A stretch of DNA of 64,000 nt from Candidatus Poribacteria bacterium (GTDB taxonomy: Bacteria; Poribacteria; WGA-4E; WGA-3G). Shown here piece after piece: positions 9,480 to 18,458 of the stretch; position 1 is the stretch's first letter; each line of letters opens with the position of its first letter. The position numbers and the translations under genes are program-made. Location: contig OY282386.1 in the NCBI GenBank assembly GCA_958295945.1, positions 3,534,001 to 3,598,000 on the forward strand, in the 5' to 3' direction. The notes beneath the pieces are model-generated. The model made no database searches. It worked only from the letters and a program-made list of their open reading frames with translations, and was not told the DNA's origin.

Positions 9480-9637
9480 GAATACTCTTCTCCTGCTCTA
9501 AATTTACAAAGAACAAAAATTCTGCACCTAAAATGAATCATCGCTGCCTTAAGGATATTCTTAAAATGTTGCATTTCTATTGAGAATTCTGTCCGTTTTG
9601 CTGACAAGTTCTTATTCATCTAATCCTTGCATTTGTT

Positions 9638-9667
9638 TTGACATAGTATACCATTTTGTGTTAGAAT
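9638..9667 (+). promoter_or_regulatory. Likely sigma-70 promoter of leuS
   Basis: TTGACA at 9638-9643 and TAGAAT at 9662-9667, spaced 18 bp, about 120 bp ahead of the leuS start in the 307 bp intergenic gap. The rest of that gap is AT-rich; I see no T-box specifier structure or terminator stem in it. Confidence 0.6.
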
Positions 9668-9786
9668 TATAAAACGAATTAAGTATAACATAGATTTCAG
9701 TTCAATCTACATAATTAATGTAGGACGATGCTCATTGCAGGAATTATCCGTATTCGGTCCGATAACAAGTTAGGAGAACAAGTATA

Positions 9787-12342
9787 ATGGAGAACCACAG
9801 TTATGCCCCTGGAGAGATAGAACCGTATTGGCAAGCTAAATGGCAGGCAGAGGAAGCATTCAAAATTTCAAATGAAATTGACGTTTTAAAAAAGAAGCCA
9901 AAATTTTATGTGCTTGGTATGTTTCCATACACTTCAGGAGCAGGACTACACATAGGACACGCTAAAAACTACGTTCCCACCGATGTTCTTGCGAATTACA
10001 AAAGAATGCAAGGATATAACGTAATGCACCCAATGGGTTGGGACGCATTCGGACTACCCACCGAGAGAACCGCTGTTCGCGAGAATGAACATCCAGCACA
10101 TATCACAAAACGTAATACAGAGACTTTTCAACAACAAATTCAACGTATTGGTCTTTCCTACGATTGGTCTCGCAAAATTGACACATCCCTCCCAGAATAT
10201 TACAGATGGACACAATGGATTTTCCTTCGTTTGTATGAGCAAAACTTAGCATATCTGGATGAAGTTCCAGTCAATTGGTGTCCTGCATTAGGGACTGTTC
10301 TGTCAAATGAAGAGGTGAAAGACGGCAAATATGTTGAAACAGGTGACCCCGTTGAACGCCGTCTGATGCATCAATGGATGCTAAAAATCACTCAGTATGC
10401 AGAACGCCTATTAGATGATTTGGATTTATTGGATTGGCCTGAAGGCCTAAAAGAGATGCAAAGAAATTGGATTGGAAAATCTGATGGTGCTGAAATCACT
10501 TTTGATATAGAAGATAGCGATCTCAACTTTACCGTCTTTACAACTCGTCCAGATACACTCTTCGGTGCAACTTATTGCGTGCTTGCTCCAGAACATCCAC
10601 TTGTCTCTCAAATTACAAAACCAGAATTAGTTTCTGAAGTTTTTAAATATGTGAAGGATGCAAATAATAAATCCGATCTGCAACGAACAGACCTTGCCAC
10701 AGAAAAGACAGGTGTATTCACTGGTGCGTATGCAATCAATCCGTGTAACAACAAACCTGTACCGATCTGGGTAGCGGATTATGTGCTGATGACTTATGGA
10801 ACAGGGGCTATAATGGCTGTGCCAGGACACGATGAACGAGACCATGAATTCGCTAAAACCTTTGACATACCCATCGTTGAAGTCATCAGTGGTGGTGAAG
10901 AACCGATTGAAGTGGAAGCTTACGAAGGAGATGGAGTCTGTGTTAACTCAGATTTTCTTGATGGATTGAACGTTGATGATGCTAAAGAAAAGATGATTGC
11001 ATGGCTTGAGACTGAGAAAAAGGGAACTCGTCAGATACAGTATCGTCTTCGGGATTGGCTTTTCTCACGCCAACGATATTGGGGAGAACCCTTTCCACTT
11101 GCACATCTGGATGATGGTACTATTGTTCAATTGCCAGATGACCAACTTCCTATAGAACTTCCACCGATTGATGCCTACAAACCCACTGAAGATGGTAAAC
11201 CCCCTCTTGCCCGTGCAGATGAAAGTTGGCTTAAAGTAACTCTCACTGATGGAAGAGTTGCCACACGAGAGACAAATATTATGCCGCAGTGGGCAGGTTC
11301 ATGTTGGTATTATCTGCGATTCTTGGATGCGCACAATACAGATGCCCCCTTCGATCCTGAACTTGAACGTTATTGGATGCCAGTAGACCAATATATGGGT
11401 GGTGCAGAACACGCCGTGTTACATCTACTTTATGCAAGATTTTGGCATAAGGTGCTATACGATTGTGGCTTAGTTTCAACTATAGAACCTTTTCAACGAC
11501 TCCTCAACCAAGGTACCATTCTGGCTGAATCTTTCCAAGATGAGGCAGGAAAATACTTCTATCCACACGAAGTTGAGAGAAATCAGGATAATGCATCAGT
11601 CAAGTCATCTGGAAAAGCACTTCACGTACAGATGGAGAAGATGTCTAAATCCCGATTCAATGTCATAAATACGAATGATGTTATAGATAAATATGGTGCG
11701 GATGCCCTTCGTCTTTATCTGTTATTTATCGGTCCGGTTACAAAAAGTGCACCTTGGCAAGATGCTGGTGTAGAAGGTGTCTATACCTTTCTACAACGTG
11801 TTTGGCGGTTGGTTGTTGATCAAGAGACAAATGAACTTAACGAGAAGTTGACTGATGTAGCAGCTACAACGGAAGCTGAACTCTGGCGTGCACTTCATGA
11901 AACAATCAAACAGGTATCGGAAGATACAGAGTCAATTGACAAAATGAATACCGCAGTTAGCCAAATGATGATCTTTGTCAATACAGCAACCCAGGCAGAG
12001 TCGTTGCCAATTGAAACAGTAAAGATATTTCTGCATGTGCTTTCACCTTATGCCCCGCACATCGCTCAAGAATTGTGGCACCGTCTCGGTGAAACTGGAT
12101 TTATTGCACATGAGTCATGGCCTCAATATGATGAGAAGGTACTGGAGAAGAAAGATACAGTTATTGTAGTCCAAGTCAACGGGAAACTCCGAAACCGTCT
12201 CCAACTCCCTGCTGAATCTACTGAGAAAGAAATTGAGGCAGCTGCACTTGCAGATGATAAAGTGAAAAGATACATTGATGGTAAAACCGTCCGAAAAGTG
12301 ATTGTTGTTCCTAAGCGAGGATTGATTAACATTGTTGTCTAA
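9787..12342 (+). CDS. leuS: Leucyl-tRNA synthetase
   Basis: A class Ia aminoacyl-tRNA synthetase charging tRNA-Leu. It has 851 residues, normal for bacterial LeuRS. Class I signatures are HIGH (about 55-58, within GLHIGHAKNY) and KMSKS (618-622). The CP1 editing domain is recognised by TTRPDTLFGATY (about 250) and GHDERDHEFA (about 345-355), the latter carrying the Asp that positions the mischarged amino acid. The zinc-domain region, anticodon-binding helices and C-terminal domain (VVQVNGKLRNRL, about 798-809) follow in the usual order. The ATG is preceded by TTAGGAGAACAAGTATA, a good ribosome-binding site. The gene appears monocistronic; repeat copies lie directly downstream. Confidence 0.98.
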   Translation: MENHSYAPGEIEPYWQAKWQAEEAFKISNEIDVLKKKPKFYVLGMFPYTSGAGLHIGHAKNYVPTDVLANYKRMQGYNVMHPMGWDAFGLPTERTAVRENEHPAHITKRNTETFQQQIQRIGLSYDWSRKIDTSLPEYYRWTQWIFLRLYEQNLAYLDEVPVNWCPALGTVLSNEEVKDGKYVETGDPVERRLMHQWMLKITQYAERLLDDLDLLDWPEGLKEMQRNWIGKSDGAEITFDIEDSDLNFTVFTTRPDTLFGATYCVLAPEHPLVSQITKPELVSEVFKYVKDANNKSDLQRTDLATEKTGVFTGAYAINPCNNKPVPIWVADYVLMTYGTGAIMAVPGHDERDHEFAKTFDIPIVEVISGGEEPIEVEAYEGDGVCVNSDFLDGLNVDDAKEKMIAWLETEKKGTRQIQYRLRDWLFSRQRYWGEPFPLAHLDDGTIVQLPDDQLPIELPPIDAYKPTEDGKPPLARADESWLKVTLTDGRVATRETNIMPQWAGSCWYYLRFLDAHNTDAPFDPELERYWMPVDQYMGGAEHAVLHLLYARFWHKVLYDCGLVSTIEPFQRLLNQGTILAESFQDEAGKYFYPHEVERNQDNASVKSSGKALHVQMEKMSKSRFNVINTNDVIDKYGADALRLYLLFIGPVTKSAPWQDAGVEGVYTFLQRVWRLVVDQETNELNEKLTDVAATTEAELWRALHETIKQVSEDTESIDKMNTAVSQMMIFVNTATQAESLPIETVKIFLHVLSPYAPHIAQELWHRLGETGFIAHESWPQYDEKVLEKKDTVIVVQVNGKLRNRLQLPAESTEKEIEAAALADDKVKRYIDGKTVRKVIVVPKRGLINIVV

Positions 12343-12354
12343 TGATTTATGGTG

Positions 12355-12516
12355 TCCGAGCGATCTCCGAATCGGGAAGCGGCAGGCGCGATCTCCGAAT
12401 CGCGATTTAACACAGTAGGAGCGATCTCCGAATCGCGATTTAACGCAGAGATAATCGAGAATCCAAGCTCAATCGGACATATCCAAAAATGTCCAATTAA
12501 CTAAAGAATCTACCAT
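12355..12516 (+). repeat. Repeat D cluster downstream of leuS
   Basis: Three successive copies of the GCGATCTCCGAATCGCGAT palindrome core. The last (12415-12516) is a full repeat D unit matching 7455-7555 through to ...TCTACCAT. It fills the gap between leuS and the next gene, which begins ten bases after the repeat ends. Confidence 0.75.
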
Positions 12517-12526
12517 AGGAAGGATT

Positions 12527-13552
12527 ATGCGTTTATTTTGTCTGTTATCTTTCACTATCATTTTAGTGATAACAGGTGCAGTTGTTGATACTGAGGCTAA
12601 TGAGGGGAAGTTGGTCTTTGCTATCAAAGAACCGCTACAAAATGAAGATGGATTCCGCGCAACAACCAAAACTTTGGAGAGAGGTAAGGATGTATCAAAT
12701 TGGTGGGAATTCCATCAATATAATATCGGTATAATGAATCCAGATGGCACGGATTTTAAACGACTCACTGATGATGGTTTATCACGTAAACCAAGATTGT
12801 CACCTGATGGTGAGGCAATTGCTTACATTTCTGGTGTGAATAGAGAAAAATCTTTATATATGATGTGGACAGACGGTTCTGAAAAAACGCAAAGGCTTAA
12901 GAAAATCTATAACATACACGATTTCTGGTGGTCTGCTACCAGCCACGCTGTCCTCGTTGTTGTTGAAATTGATCGTCCCAAAGATAGACTTGAGAACTGG
13001 ATCGTTCCTATAAATGGAGATTTAAGCAAATGGAGAACAAGGTATTGGGCAAAGGGATGGTTACATTGGGATGCAAAAGGTGAAAAGATTATTGAACCGA
13101 ATAGAAGATTGATTGAAGTGTTACCTGAAGGAATACAATGGCCCAAGTGGTCTCCCGATAAAAAATGGATAGCATTTCTGACCGATGGCGTTCTGGCACT
13201 CGCTGAACCGGATGTCGTTAGTATGGGAAGAAGATGGTTTTTGCAGCGAAACGAACCTCCTTGTGCATACATTGAGGAATGGTCCCCTGATGGTAAACAG
13301 GTATTGTTTTATACATCTGGTGAGATTTGTGTCGCAAAAGTTGAAAAAGGAAAATTCAAGAGTTATAGAAATCTGAGTCTTTATAGAGGACATTCAGCAA
13401 CATGGAACCCGGACGGAAGCGAGATCGCATTTATTGGTGGAGATAAAAATGGCAGACGAACCAGTGAAATTTTCGTGATAGATGTTAAAACGGGAAAGAT
13501 GCAACAGATTACCTCTACTACTCATGACTTCTTTGACCTACATTGGCAATAA
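12527..13552 (+). CDS. Secreted TolB-like beta-propeller protein
   Basis: A 341-residue protein with an N-terminal signal peptide (about 1-24, MRLFCLLSFTIILVITGAVV) followed by WD40-like/TolB-type propeller blades. Recurrent blade motifs are 'NPDGTDFKRLTDDG', 'LSPDGEAIAYIS', 'WSPDKKWIAFLTDG', 'WSPDGKQVLFYTS' and 'WNPDGSEIAFIGGDKNGRRTSEIFVIDVKTGKMQQIT'. Such propellers sit in the periplasm or on the surface and mediate binding. No pal or tol genes are adjacent, so it is not a canonical tolB. RNase J follows 40 bp downstream and could be co-transcribed. The partner is unknown. Confidence 0.75.
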   Translation: MRLFCLLSFTIILVITGAVVDTEANEGKLVFAIKEPLQNEDGFRATTKTLERGKDVSNWWEFHQYNIGIMNPDGTDFKRLTDDGLSRKPRLSPDGEAIAYISGVNREKSLYMMWTDGSEKTQRLKKIYNIHDFWWSATSHAVLVVVEIDRPKDRLENWIVPINGDLSKWRTRYWAKGWLHWDAKGEKIIEPNRRLIEVLPEGIQWPKWSPDKKWIAFLTDGVLALAEPDVVSMGRRWFLQRNEPPCAYIEEWSPDGKQVLFYTSGEICVAKVEKGKFKSYRNLSLYRGHSATWNPDGSEIAFIGGDKNGRRTSEIFVIDVKTGKMQQITSTTHDFFDLHWQ

Positions 13553-13592
13553 GGATTACCAGAAACATATTTCATAGACAATACAATATTTT

Positions 13593-15317
13593 ATGACAAA
13601 TTCTACACAGATAACAAATGAACAGAACGAAGAATTACACATGTCACAATCTGATTTAGATACTCACGTATCAATCATTCCGTTAGGTGGTTTAGGTGAA
13701 TTCGGACTCAACATGATGGTATACGAGACCGAAAATGACATCATTGTCATTGATACAGGTTTCATGTTGCCTAATGCTGAGATGCCTGGAGTAGATCTGA
13801 TATTTCCCGATATTCACTATCTCATTGAACGAAAAGAAAAGGTTCGTGCAATACTACTCACACATGGTCACGAAGATCACATAGGAGCTTTAGCGTATGT
13901 TCTTCAGCAATTAGATGTGCCGGTTTACGGCACACAACTAACTCTTGCGATTGCAAGCGGAAGATTGAAAGAATACGGGGTATTGACCAAAGCATCCTTG
14001 AACGCAATTAAACCTGGTGATAACGTTAGTTTAGGTGATTTCTCCGCTGAATTCATACATGTTACACATAGTATACCGGACTCAGTTGCAATCGCACTCC
14101 GAACACCTGTTGGGGTGGTCGTGCATACAGGAGATTTTAAATTTGACGGTACACCAATTGATGGTAATCTGACTGATATTCAAACTTTAGCACGGTTGGG
14201 GACAGAAGGTGTGCACTTACTACTCTCCGACAGCACAAACGCTAACTGGCCAGGACAGACTCCATCTGAACGTAGCATTTATGATGACATAGACAGCATC
14301 TATCAAAAAACAGAACAGAGGTTGTTTCTTTGTACTTTTTCTTCAAGTCTACACCGTATCCAACAGTTCATTGATTTGGCAGTGAAGCATCGCAGGCTGG
14401 TTGCTGTTACAGGTCGTTCTCTTATCAACAATATCCGTATTGCCACTGAACTTGGACATCTCAAAATTAATCCTGATTTCCTAATTGATGCAAAAGATGC
14501 CGCTATGTTCAAACCCAATGAGGTAGTTATTTTGAGTACTGGTAGTCAAGGTGAACCTCGTTCAGCAATGGCATTGATTGCACTTGATAACCACCCATTT
14601 TTGAATGTTGAACCAAATGATACTGTTGTAATCTCCGCAAGAATCATTCCGGGAAATGAGAGATCCGTTGGTCATGTCATCAACCATTTACTGAGACGCG
14701 GTGTGAAAATATTCCATGAACGCAATGCAAATGTTCATGTTTCTGGTCACGGTTCAAGTGAAGACCTTAAACTTATGTTGAATTTATTGCAACCAAAGTT
14801 TTTCATACCGATTCACGGTGAATATCAAAACCTTGTGCGACATGCAGAACTTGCTGAATCTGTCAGTATTCCAAGAAAAAATATAAATGTAGCAGAAGAT
14901 GGTGAACTTATTCAACTTACATCTGATTCATGTGAAGTGTTTGAACGACATGGACGTTCAGGAAGAGTGTTGGTGGATGGAAAACCAGAAATTGAACTTG
15001 AGGATATAGTTTTAAGAGACAGAATTCAACTCTCACAAGATGGAATGGTAATTCCCATTATCGCGCTACACAGTGATGGCAGTGCAATTGCGACTGAACC
15101 TGAAATTATATCTCGCGGATTTGTCTATATGGACGAATCTGAAGAGCTTTTCAACGAAGCCAAAGAACTTACTCGCAATGTCATTGATAACTTAACAAAT
15201 GAACAGAAGCAGGAGACAGAAATAGTACAAGATGAGATTCGTGTTGCACTCCGCAAGTTATTTGCAAAGCAGATGCAACGGAGTCCATTGGTGCTACCAG
15301 TTGTTATGCGAGTATAA
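13593..15317 (+). CDS. rnj: Ribonuclease J-type metallo-beta-lactamase nuclease
   Basis: A 574-residue RNase J-family protein, an endo- and 5'-exoribonuclease in mRNA decay and RNA processing. The metallo-beta-lactamase core has the zinc motif THGHEDHIG (H91-x-H93-x-D95-H96), the downstream 'HTGDFKFDGTP' metal Asp, and the beta-CASP block 'LLLSDSTNANWPGQTPSE'. 'SARIIPGNE' and 'HVSGHGSSEDLKLML' give the late metal and phosphate-binding motifs, 'FIPIHGEYQNL' the final His. A C-terminal domain follows (about 455-574). An in-frame ATG at 13641 (MSQSDLD) is an alternative start; neither has a strong ribosome-binding site, and the extra 16 residues look like a disordered tail. Confidence 0.95.
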   Translation: MTNSTQITNEQNEELHMSQSDLDTHVSIIPLGGLGEFGLNMMVYETENDIIVIDTGFMLPNAEMPGVDLIFPDIHYLIERKEKVRAILLTHGHEDHIGALAYVLQQLDVPVYGTQLTLAIASGRLKEYGVLTKASLNAIKPGDNVSLGDFSAEFIHVTHSIPDSVAIALRTPVGVVVHTGDFKFDGTPIDGNLTDIQTLARLGTEGVHLLLSDSTNANWPGQTPSERSIYDDIDSIYQKTEQRLFLCTFSSSLHRIQQFIDLAVKHRRLVAVTGRSLINNIRIATELGHLKINPDFLIDAKDAAMFKPNEVVILSTGSQGEPRSAMALIALDNHPFLNVEPNDTVVISARIIPGNERSVGHVINHLLRRGVKIFHERNANVHVSGHGSSEDLKLMLNLLQPKFFIPIHGEYQNLVRHAELAESVSIPRKNINVAEDGELIQLTSDSCEVFERHGRSGRVLVDGKPEIELEDIVLRDRIQLSQDGMVIPIIALHSDGSAIATEPEIISRGFVYMDESEELFNEAKELTRNVIDNLTNEQKQETEIVQDEIRVALRKLFAKQMQRSPLVLPVVMRV

Positions 15318-15336
15318 GAATTTGACTTCTGTTGTA

Positions 15337-16257
15337 CTATTGATCAAGTTCCCACATCAACACAGAATGATCCTCGCTACCACTCGCTATTGTGTTACCA
15401 TCAGGAGAAAAGGCGACACTTCTTACTGAACCGATGTGCCCCTTAAATTCTCTTTTCGTATCTCCATTTGTAGCATCCACAATGCGCACTGCTCCGTCTC
15501 TGCCTCCGATTGCGATTGTTTTGCCATCTGGCGAATATGTTGCTCCCCAGATATAGAACTTAAATTCTGCAAGTGTGCTTTTTTTACGAGTATTAAACGC
15601 ATCCCATAACCGAACCGTTCCATCAGAACTTGCGGTTACTATCGTTGAGCCATCAGGTGAAAACCCGACTGTATTAACTACGTGTGTATGTCCTTTGAGT
15701 ATTGTTTTGGATTGACCAGTAGCAGCTTGCCATAATATCACCGTTTCGTCAGAACTTGCAGTAGCAATTGTGCTTCCATCAGGTGAATATGCGATACTCC
15801 TAATTGAACCCGAATGACCTTTGAGTGTAGCTCTTGCTTCTTCTGTAGCAACATCCCACAGTATACCAATGTTATCCGCACCTCCACTTGCAAGTGTGTT
15901 ACCATCAGGTGAATACGCTAATGCTCTCACGTAGTCTCTATGTTCTGAGAGAGTTACTTTTGGGAGACCAGCATCACTTTCCCATAACCATATTTCTTCA
16001 TAACTTCCAGAAGCGACTGTGTCTCCATCTGGAGAATATACAATACTCCAAACATACTCTGTATGTCCCGCAAGTAGACTGACCTCCTCACCTGATTGTG
16101 TATCATATATCCACGTTCCAATATCACCTGCAACAGCAAGCCTCGTGCCATCGGGAGAAAAGACGACATTACCAGTTATACTACTCTTGCCAAAGCGATT
16201 TTTGGCACCCTCAGGTAACTCCGATTGAGGTATCTCTTGACTAATTTCTGTGTTCAT
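15337..16257 (-). CDS. Seven-bladed WD40 repeat protein
   Basis: A 306-residue protein made almost entirely of seven WD40 blades. Each is marked by (Y/F)SPDG...(A/S)SGS or ASxSxD and a terminal LW(D/E), with GH..xV/I.S turns between blades, enough for one closed propeller. No signal peptide or catalytic domain is seen, so it is likely a cytoplasmic scaffold. The start is placed at 16257 (MNTEISQE) because an AAAGGAATAG ribosome-binding sequence sits just upstream; an ATG at 16275 would add six residues and overlap that site. It converges with the RNase J gene (20 bp gap). The repetitiveness of the blades makes it a candidate for repeat turnover. Confidence 0.88.
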   Translation of the reverse strand: MNTEISQEIPQSELPEGAKNRFGKSSITGNVVFSPDGTRLAVAGDIGTWIYDTQSGEEVSLLAGHTEYVWSIVYSPDGDTVASGSYEEIWLWESDAGLPKVTLSEHRDYVRALAYSPDGNTLASGGADNIGILWDVATEEARATLKGHSGSIRSIAYSPDGSTIATASSDETVILWQAATGQSKTILKGHTHVVNTVGFSPDGSTIVTASSDGTVRLWDAFNTRKKSTLAEFKFYIWGATYSPDGKTIAIGGRDGAVRIVDATNGDTKREFKGHIGSVRSVAFSPDGNTIASGSEDHSVLMWELDQ

Positions 16258-16500
16258 CAAATCTATTCCTTTCATTTATTTTCTTCATCACTGTTAACTA
16301 TATCACACAAATACGAATTAAACAATACTCAATGTCTTAGTGTATCTTGACTGTTGCCTACAATTATGTTAATATAATTACGAACAATTCAAATATGAAA
16401 ATGTTCGGTGTTTGCAATAATGTTTCATAAATTATTCGATTTACCCTAATAAAAAAACTTACCTCAGAAAAATCATAAATATAAATTTTGGAGTAAACTG

Positions 16501-18138
16501 ATGAAATGCACATTGATGAAAACTCTTATAATTCTGTTTTTTGTGAGTTTTACTCATACATTAAACGCTGCATCGATTGATGATTTTATACCCTATGATA
16601 GTTTTTTGTTTCTCAAATTGAATGGACTTAACGGAATTCCTAACACAATTGAAGACAATGAAATAACTGGAATATTGAATGTATTGGGAACATCAGATAT
16701 TTTTGATCTATTTGGTAACAGTAGCGGTTTGGCAATCTGGTTGGATAAAAAACATCGTGTCAATGCAACTTATGTTGTAGATACTAAAGGTGACATGGTA
16801 CTGATCCAACGTTTGAAAAAAATCGCACCAAGAATTTTCGGTGTGTTTGCAACTACGCGCAAACAGGACGCAGGAAAACACAGATCAATCCAATATAGCG
16901 AACTCAATTTAGATAAAAATAAAATACTATTCGGTTATGTTGATGAGTTCTTTGTAATGGGTGTTGGTGAACGTAGTTTTAAGACTGTAATAGATACATA
17001 CCAAAATAAATCTCCTTCAATTTTGGAAAATGAGCGTTTTGTTGAAGCAACACAAAAAACAGGTTCTGGAGATATTTTTGCTTACGCAAATATAGCATCC
17101 TTTGATAATGAGAAAAAACAGAATGCTCTAATGTCTTGGAAAAAAGTAATGGAAGAACTTTCACCTTTCACCTATATCTCAGCAACATTAAATCTTCGGG
17201 ATCCGGGAAAATTCCTGAAAGTTTATGCACCTTTTACTCAAAATGCACTTCAAAACATAGAGGAAAAACTACCAATTCAGACACAGATGACACATACTTT
17301 GGATTCAAAGAAAACAATCCGATCCATGTCTGGAAAAGATGATCTTTTCATTGCCATATCACCGATTGTTACACAAACACTCTGGTCTCTACTACGTGGA
17401 TATATAGAGCAGAATGCTGATGGTGACTTTTATGATGCTCTTAGTTTTTTTGAAGGAGAATATAACACGGATTTTTATGAAGATGTGATGCCAGCACTTA
17501 CTGGAGAAGTAGCTTTGTCAATTTCTAAGTTTGAGCCATTTTTGACCCCAATAAAGAAGGGTTCGATTCTATCATTTCAGGTCTCGTTGGATTCAGATGG
17601 GAACTCTGAAATACTGAAAAGTCCCATTGAACGATTTGGGGTCATTTTCAGTAGCATCAACCCCGCCAAATGGAATGAGTTTAATAATGCATTGGCTAAT
17701 ATAGGTGATACCTCAACAAAACAATTCTTTGAATATGGTGGCACGACGGTATCTCAAGTTGCTGACAGTGTTTACCTTTCAAACATCAATGAACTATCAA
17801 TTGCAAGTTTTGGAGAAGACGATATAATATCATTGCTTGACACGTTGTCAGTAGATAGACAGTTTCCAATTGATATAGATCAAGTTGCCCAGACATCTAT
17901 TGCTTGTTTTCAATTGAATCTTATTACGCTTTTGGAAGCATTACTCGGATCTGAACATATATCAAACCCAGATGATATAGTGTCATTGCTCGCGTGGTTG
18001 TCTGTTGAAGATAATGCACTTAGTGTACAAGCTTCCTTTTTAGATGACAAACCACCACTACACTCGTTGGTAAAATTTTCGGCTCCAGCAGTCAATGGCA
18101 TTTTGTCGTCAATCACAAAGCCGTCAGGCCAAAATTGA
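16501..18138 (+). CDS. Secreted protein resembling DUF3352
   Basis: A 545-residue protein with a signal peptide (about residues 1-23, hydrophobic run ending LNAAS) and a large extracytoplasmic region. The pattern 'FIPYDSFLFLKLNGL' after the signal, repeated 'DIFAYANIASF/FLKVYAPF' and the late 'VDSVYLSNINELSIASF' and 'LLALLS' elements recall the DUF3352 family found in cyanobacteria and Poribacteria. That assignment is tentative. No enzyme motif is recognisable. A run of phenylalanine-rich strands suggests an all-beta or alpha/beta binding protein. The preceding 225 bp is very AT-rich and presumably holds divergent promoters for this gene and the WD40 gene. Confidence 0.6.
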   Translation: MKCTLMKTLIILFFVSFTHTLNAASIDDFIPYDSFLFLKLNGLNGIPNTIEDNEITGILNVLGTSDIFDLFGNSSGLAIWLDKKHRVNATYVVDTKGDMVLIQRLKKIAPRIFGVFATTRKQDAGKHRSIQYSELNLDKNKILFGYVDEFFVMGVGERSFKTVIDTYQNKSPSILENERFVEATQKTGSGDIFAYANIASFDNEKKQNALMSWKKVMEELSPFTYISATLNLRDPGKFLKVYAPFTQNALQNIEEKLPIQTQMTHTLDSKKTIRSMSGKDDLFIAISPIVTQTLWSLLRGYIEQNADGDFYDALSFFEGEYNTDFYEDVMPALTGEVALSISKFEPFLTPIKKGSILSFQVSLDSDGNSEILKSPIERFGVIFSSINPAKWNEFNNALANIGDTSTKQFFEYGGTTVSQVADSVYLSNINELSIASFGEDDIISLLDTLSVDRQFPIDIDQVAQTSIACFQLNLITLLEALLGSEHISNPDDIVSLLAWLSVEDNALSVQASFLDDKPPLHSLVKFSAPAVNGILSSITKPSGQN

Positions 18139-18197
18139 TGAGAGAACGAATTTAACTTTTATACCTTCAGAGATTACACATAAGACTCGCAATTCTA

Positions 18198-18311
18198 ATA
18201 CCATTTCCAATAGAAAACCCCGCATTTTTGTAGCACAAACTGCCAGTTTGTGCAGTCCTTCAAGAGATTCTTGACAAATGTTAATGGGACAAACATTTAT
18301 AGAAATGGTAT
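18198..18311. mobile_element. MITE-like element B, copy 2
   Basis: A 114 bp element with the same termini as 4257-4374 (ATACCATTTC / GAAATGGTAT). Its interior has a 21-nt near-perfect palindrome (GCACAAACTG-C-CAGTTTGTGC) instead of the repeat D core carried by copy 1. It lies between the DUF3352-like gene and the restriction enzyme. Confidence 0.7.
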
Positions 18312-18333
18312 AACTTTTTCACACTTTACCCCA

Positions 18334-18361
18334 GATAAGGTAGGAGCGGTTTCCCAACCGC
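18334..18361. repeat. GGAGCGGTTTCCCAACCGCTCC palindrome
   Basis: A perfect GGAGCGGTT/AACCGCTCC stem with loop TCCC, just upstream of the restriction-enzyme promoter. It is a variant of the CGGTTTCCTAACCG palindromes seen at 33835, 50124 and 59185. Here it could terminate upstream read-through. Confidence 0.55.
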
Positions 18362-18384
18362 TCCGATGCTACGAAATTCTGAAT

Positions 18385-18413
18385 TTGACATTCTTCTTAA
18401 ATTCTGCTATAAT
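18385..18413 (+). promoter_or_regulatory. Consensus sigma-70 promoter for the restriction enzyme
   Basis: TTGACA at 18385-18390 and TATAAT at 18408-18413 with an ideal 17 bp spacer, both hexamers perfect. Transcription would begin near 18420, which rules out the longest open-frame start at 18366 and supports translation from 18459. Confidence 0.8.
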
Positions 18414-18458
18414 TTTATCTTTATCAGACAATTCCCATTAACACTTGAAGACATTGAA

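Noticed and set aside
9480-9786. T-box leader upstream of leuS
   Set aside because: No specifier hairpin, T-box sequence or terminator/antiterminator pair was found; a plain promoter explains the region.
14303-14518. Minus-strand ORFs inside rnj, leuS, metH and glcB
   Set aside because: They lie wholly within confidently assigned genes and show no domain, so they are frame shadows.
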